Origin: Candidatus Omnitrophota bacterium
Lineage (GTDB): Bacteria > Omnitrophota > Gorgyraeia > Duberdicusellales > 4484-171
Assembly (NCBI GenBank): GCA_014728785.1
Contig: WJKZ01000225.1
Span: forward strand, 1-8,993
Length of the DNA: 8,993 nt
Reading direction: 5' to 3'
This document shows, piece by piece, positions 6,891 through 8,993 of the stretch (within the stretch, counting starts at the first letter, position 1; the number at the start of each line of letters is the position of its first letter). The notes beneath the pieces are model-generated. The model was given only the letters and a program-made list of their open reading frames with translations. It did not search any database and was not told where the DNA came from. The translations under genes and the position numbers were made by a program.

Positions 6891-7862
6891 TTAATTTATA
6901 TAATTGGCATTTACTGTAACATCGGATTTAGCTTTGATATCTTTTAAGAACTTATCTATTCCTTCAATGCTTTTTTTCTGGGTCAAAAGGTACTCCAGCT
7001 GATTGTAGACTTTATTAAGCGATTCGGGTTCGCCTTTTCTTACATCTTCTACTCTGATTATGTAATACTCCTGTTTCTCCGGGTGTTTAAAAACATTGGA
7101 AACCTCGCCTTCGCCGAGAGTAAGGGCTATCTCCCAGAATTTCTGGAATTTCTCGTTAGGATTATAAGTTAGATAACCTAAATCCCCTCCCCCCTCAGCT
7201 GAAGGGGTAATAGAGTAAGTTGAGGCTAAAGTGGAGAAGTCGGCCCCTCCCAGTATCTCTACCAGAATGTCTTTGGCTTTATATTCTAAATCCACTACGA
7301 TTTCGCGTATTTTTCTCTGTTCCATATTTTCCACAACCTTCTTATACTCAGTATTATAGAACTCCTCTACTTCAGAAGGCGTAACCTTATAATCCTTAAG
7401 CACTTCGTTGAGGAGAGCCAGGTTCAGTATTTCTACCACCCTCCTCCTTATCCTTTCTTTTATTCTGGGTTGTTCATCTAACCCCCTTTTTTCAGCCTCC
7501 TGGGCCAATAATTCCGAGTTGACTAACAAATCTAAATATACCTTCTTACCTTCCGGAGTGCTCAAATCAATTGTGGTGACGAAGGGGGAAACAAACATTC
7601 TGGCCAGCAAACCTAAAGATTCTACCGGAATTTCCGGGTTCCCGTTGTTAGCCTTTATTATGTTGTTTATCTCTTCTTCAAATTCCTCTACTCCTAAAAC
7701 CCAGTTATTTACTCTCGCCAAGACCGGACCTTCAGGCTCAGGAGAGGTATAAGTCGTCCCGCTTCCCTCTCCGGGGGAAACCTGTTGACCGGAAAATTGA
7801 TCGCAGCCGGATATGCCTATAAAAAATAATAAAACGCTGCTTACTAATACTAAGTTTTTCAT
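6891..7862 (-). CDS. PpiC/SurA-type peptidyl-prolyl isomerase lipoprotein heading the pilus operon
   Basis: 323 aa from the chosen start. A parvulin-type prolyl cis-trans isomerase and probable chaperone anchored by lipid on the periplasmic side of a membrane. A lipoprotein signal peptide ends in ISGC with the lipidated Cys at 20, followed by a Ser/Gly/Pro/Glu-rich tether (~22-45). A SurA/PpiD-like N-terminal region follows ('VNNWVLGVEEFEEEI', then helices with 'LLVNSELLAQEAEKRGL'), then a parvulin domain at ~184-274 ('IREIVVDLEYKAKDIL', 'GGADFSTLASTYS', 'EGGGDLGYL', 'YYIIRVEDVR') and a helical C-terminus. An ATG 27 bp upstream is in frame, but the 7862 start has AAGGAGG at 8 nt and the upstream ATG would precede the predicted transcription start. 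First gene of the tad operon; probably helps fold secretin or pilus subunits (inference). Confidence 0.9.
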   Translation of the reverse strand: MKNLVLVSSVLLFFIGISGCDQFSGQQVSPGEGSGTTYTSPEPEGPVLARVNNWVLGVEEFEEEINNIIKANNGNPEIPVESLGLLARMFVSPFVTTIDLSTPEGKKVYLDLLVNSELLAQEAEKRGLDEQPRIKERIRRRVVEILNLALLNEVLKDYKVTPSEVEEFYNTEYKKVVENMEQRKIREIVVDLEYKAKDILVEILGGADFSTLASTYSITPSAEGGGDLGYLTYNPNEKFQKFWEIALTLGEGEVSNVFKHPEKQEYYIIRVEDVRKGEPESLNKVYNQLEYLLTQKKSIEGIDKFLKDIKAKSDVTVNANYIN

Positions 7863-7870
7863 ACAGTATA

Positions 7871-7877
7871 CCTCCTT
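7871..7877 (-). promoter_or_regulatory. Ribosome binding site that fixes the PpiC lipoprotein start
   Basis: AAGGAGG on the minus strand stands 8 nt before the ATG at 7862. The alternative in-frame ATG at 7889 has no comparable site, and starting there would put nine extra charged residues in front of an otherwise standard lipoprotein signal peptide. Confidence 0.8.
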
Positions 7878-7893
7878 TTTACTTATCATTATA

Positions 7894-7922
7894 AGTGTAT
7901 CAATATAATAATACTAAATCAA
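7894..7922 (-). promoter_or_regulatory. Putative sigma-70-type promoter of the pilus operon
   Basis: On the minus strand TTGATT (7922-7917) is followed after 17 bp by TACACT (7899-7894). Transcription would start near 7887, giving a ~25 nt leader that contains the ribosome binding site of the first gene. The TGATACACT context around the -10 is the same as in front of the HTH gene at 518-546. A TATAAT hexamer just downstream (7893-7888) has no well-spaced -35. Confidence 0.5.
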
Positions 7923-7945
7923 GCTTTTTTTAACAAAAGAACGCA

Positions 7946-7978
7946 GCCGGTTTAGGTTTTTGAAAAAACCTGCCCGGC
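7946..7978. repeat. Strong hairpin in the divergent intergenic region
   Basis: AGGTTTTT (7954-7961) pairs perfectly with AAAAACCT (7964-7971) over a 2-nt apex, and outside this GCCGG (7946-7950) pairs with CCGGC (7974-7978) across a small internal loop. It lies just upstream of the pilus operon promoter. There is no T-run flanking it in the right place for a clean terminator on either strand. Confidence 0.5.
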
Positions 7979-7992
7979 AATTTATCATCACT

Positions 7993-8048
7993 GCCTGAAA
8001 CCCTTCAAGGTCTGTTTTCTCCTGCGCTTCGACCGGGCGGTTACAGGC
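7993..8048. other. GC-rich segment with nested inverted repeats, possible structured RNA
   Basis: GCCTG (7993-7997) pairs with CAGGC (8044-8048), AACC (7999-8002) with GGTT (8039-8042), and GGTC (8009-8012) with GACC (8031-8034), in the right nesting for a single stem of about 56 nt. The segment is clearly richer in GC than the surrounding intergenic DNA. I do not recognise a known riboswitch, SRP RNA, 6S RNA or tRNA in it on either strand. Confidence 0.35.
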
Positions 8049-8076
8049 TTACCTAATAAAGTGCTTAATTTAGTGA

Positions 8077-8105
8077 TTGCCTTTATTATCTTTGTGGTTT
8101 ACAAT
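8077..8105 (+). promoter_or_regulatory. Putative promoter of the HARP gene
   Basis: TTGCCT (8077-8082) and TACAAT (8100-8105) are separated by 17 bp and face the HARP gene, with a predicted leader of about 50 nt. This places the structured segment 7946-8048 between the two divergent promoters rather than in either transcript. Confidence 0.4.
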
Positions 8106-8163
8106 ATAAAAACACAAAACACTCTGAGAAATTAAAAAATAATATAGTCTAAAAATACCACAG

Positions 8164-8775
8164 ATGGGAGAGAAAAGTCAAAAAGAATCGGTTACTCTAA
8201 GAGTGGTCCTTGATACAAGTATATTTGTAAATCCTGACTCCCGGTTTGTCTTCGGTAAAAGTCCGGATGAGGCTTTTATTAATTTTTTAAAGGAAATAAA
8301 GGGGAAAAACAAGCTTTCTTTTTTCATGCCGCCTTCTGTATACAGGGAACTTCTTAATTTTATAGAAGCTCCCCCCACCCTTAAGGAAACTGTAGCTATC
8401 CGCAAACAACCGCCCTCATCCTATGAATCAGGGGTACCGGCAATAATGGTATATGAATTAATCGAAGAAATAAGGTCCAGGATAAATAAAGGTCTGCGTA
8501 TAGCTGAAAAGTACAGCCTAAAGAAATTAAAAGAAGAAGGTGGAATCCAAAAAAGAAACGGTGAAGAAATTATAAAAAACCTGAGGCAGGAATACCGTAC
8601 AGCTCTGAGAGAAGGTATAATAGACAGTAAAGAAGATTTTGATCTGATTTTACTGGCAAAAGACCTCGGGGGAATCCTTGCTACCTCTGATAAAGGTTTG
8701 ATAAAATGGGCCTCCAAGCTGGGCATAAGCTGTGTTGATTCCGGAGAACTTAAAGAAATTATCCTGGGGCATTAA
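8164..8775 (+). CDS. RNA-free ribonuclease P of the HARP type (PIN-like; formerly UPF0278 / 'RNA ligase partner')
   Basis: 203 aa. Homologs of Aquifex RNase P (HARP) are small PIN-like metallonucleases that cut the 5' leader from precursor tRNAs without an RNA subunit. Family hallmarks: 'VVLDTSIFVNPD' (14-25), 'FFMPPSVYREL' (53-63), 'YELIEEIRSRINKGLRIAEK' (97-116), 'ALREGIIDSKEDFDLILLAK' (147-166) and 'ILATSDKGLIKWASKLGI' (171-188). The candidate metal-binding acids D17, D154, D158, D160 and D176 are all present. They correspond in spacing to D7, D138, D142, D144 and D160 of the Aquifex aeolicus enzyme, as I remember that sequence. The middle helices (~95-150) match the helical hairpin used for oligomerisation. 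Compared with Aquifex (~190 aa) there are about 10 extra N-terminal residues; the ATG at 8164 has no Shine-Dalgarno sequence and GTG at 8203 is a possible but equally unsupported start. It stands alone, divergent from the pilus operon and convergent with the CBS gene 11 bp away; no RNA ligase gene is adjacent in this window. Confidence 0.9.
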   Translation: MGEKSQKESVTLRVVLDTSIFVNPDSRFVFGKSPDEAFINFLKEIKGKNKLSFFMPPSVYRELLNFIEAPPTLKETVAIRKQPPSSYESGVPAIMVYELIEEIRSRINKGLRIAEKYSLKKLKEEGGIQKRNGEEIIKNLRQEYRTALREGIIDSKEDFDLILLAKDLGGILATSDKGLIKWASKLGISCVDSGELKEIILGH

Positions 8776-8786
8776 TTATAAAAACC

Positions 8787-8993
8787 TCACGCTTTTATTA
8801 TAGAGCTTATAATCTCGGTGATAATATTCTGCAGAGTTACTATCCCATAGACTTTTTTCCCTTTCATCACCAAAGCCATATTCTCCTTATTGGACTTAAG
8901 CAGAGTAAATACTTCATACAGCTTCTGATTTAAACCTACACGCATTAAAGGCCTTATAAGGGTCTGCCAGGGTTGAGCCGGATAATAAAATAA
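8787..8993 (-). CDS. CBS-domain protein, C-terminal end, HlyC/CorC (DUF21-CBS) type (cut by window edge)
   Basis: The last 68 residues and stop of a protein entering from the right edge. They read as the second half of a CBS pair: 'WQTLIRPLMRVGLNQKLYEV' (linker and first strand/helix), 'LLKSNKENMALVMKGKKVYG', then 'IVTLQNIITEIISSIIKA' at the C-terminus. The 'RPLMRV...MALV...G.VTLQ..I.EI' pattern is typical of DUF21-CBS membrane proteins (hemolysin/CorC family), which are linked to ion, often magnesium, transport. The protein ends right after the CBS pair, so it lacks the C-terminal CorC/HlyC transporter-associated domain found in many members. The membrane part lies outside the window, so another CBS protein cannot be excluded. 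Confidence 0.75.
   Translation of the reverse strand, partial: LFYYPAQPWQTLIRPLMRVGLNQKLYEVFTLLKSNKENMALVMKGKKVYGIVTLQNIITEIISSIIKA

Noticed and set aside
7863..7889. Longer start of the PpiC lipoprotein at ATG 7889
   Set aside because: The ATG at 7862 has a strong ribosome binding site and gives a normal lipoprotein signal peptide; the upstream ATG coincides with or precedes the predicted transcription start.
7993..8048. SRP RNA, tRNA or a known riboswitch in the structured intergenic segment
   Set aside because: I looked on both strands for the SRP GGAAG/AGCAG core, the tRNA T-loop and acceptor pairing, and common TPP, cobalamin, glycine and c-di-GMP signatures; none fits.
8178..8726. Minus-strand open frames opposite HARP
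   Set aside because: HARP is recognised along its whole length; the antisense frames show no domain pattern.
8777..8803. AT-rich inverted repeat between the convergent HARP and CBS genes as a bidirectional terminator
   Set aside because: The stem is only A-T pairs around ATAAAA/TTTTAT and overlaps the end of the CBS gene; too weak to call.
1..8993. CRISPR array, tRNA or rRNA genes, prophage or toxin-antitoxin modules
   Set aside because: No regularly spaced repeats, no RNA gene signatures and no matching gene pairs were seen. The PIN-like protein is better explained as HARP than as a VapC toxin, given its length, helical hairpin and conserved motifs, and because no antitoxin gene precedes it.

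Overview
The window is about 9 kb from an AT-leaning, Gram-negative-type (diderm) bacterium. The diderm reading rests on an outer-membrane secretin with a signal peptide and a periplasmic-type lipoprotein foldase. The mix of an unusual Tad/Flp pilus operon and an RNA-free RNase P of the Aquifex (HARP) type suggests a deep-branching or candidate-phylum lineage. Omnitrophota is my best guess, made from general resemblance only; no rRNA or other phylogenetic marker is present.

Layout, left to right. (1) 1-439, minus strand: the N-terminal part of a helix-turn-helix protein, possibly a transposase, cut by the window edge, with a plausible promoter at 518-546. (2) 440-1162: about 720 bp with no convincing gene. 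It holds an intrinsic terminator (726-752, reading leftward) that fits as the end of the pilus operon, plus several small inverted repeats. (3) 1163-7862, minus strand: a tight five-gene operon with gaps of 5-14 bp. In transcription order it encodes a PpiC/SurA-type prolyl isomerase lipoprotein, CpaB, a CpaC secretin carrying an extra C-terminal TonB-like domain, a single-chain fusion of a CpaE/MinD-type ATPase with a full CpaF/TadA ATPase, and a second, N-terminally short CpaF. (4) 7863-8163: a divergent intergenic region with a promoter for each side and a GC-rich structured segment between them. (5) 8164-8775, plus strand: a HARP-type protein-only RNase P. (6) 8787-8993, minus strand: the C-terminal end of a CBS-domain protein of the HlyC/CorC (DUF21-CBS) type, convergent with HARP.

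How the genes work together. The five operon genes supply the outer-membrane channel (CpaC), its periplasmic accessory (CpaB), a probable folding helper for envelope subunits (PpiC lipoprotein), and the cytoplasmic localisation and assembly motors (CpaE-CpaF fusion, CpaF). The inner-membrane platform proteins (TadB/TadC), prepilin peptidase and pilins are not here, and the operon ends at a terminator, so they must lie elsewhere if the machine is complete. The most unusual points are the secretin-TonB fusion, the CpaE-CpaF fusion followed by a second CpaF, and the HARP RNase P.
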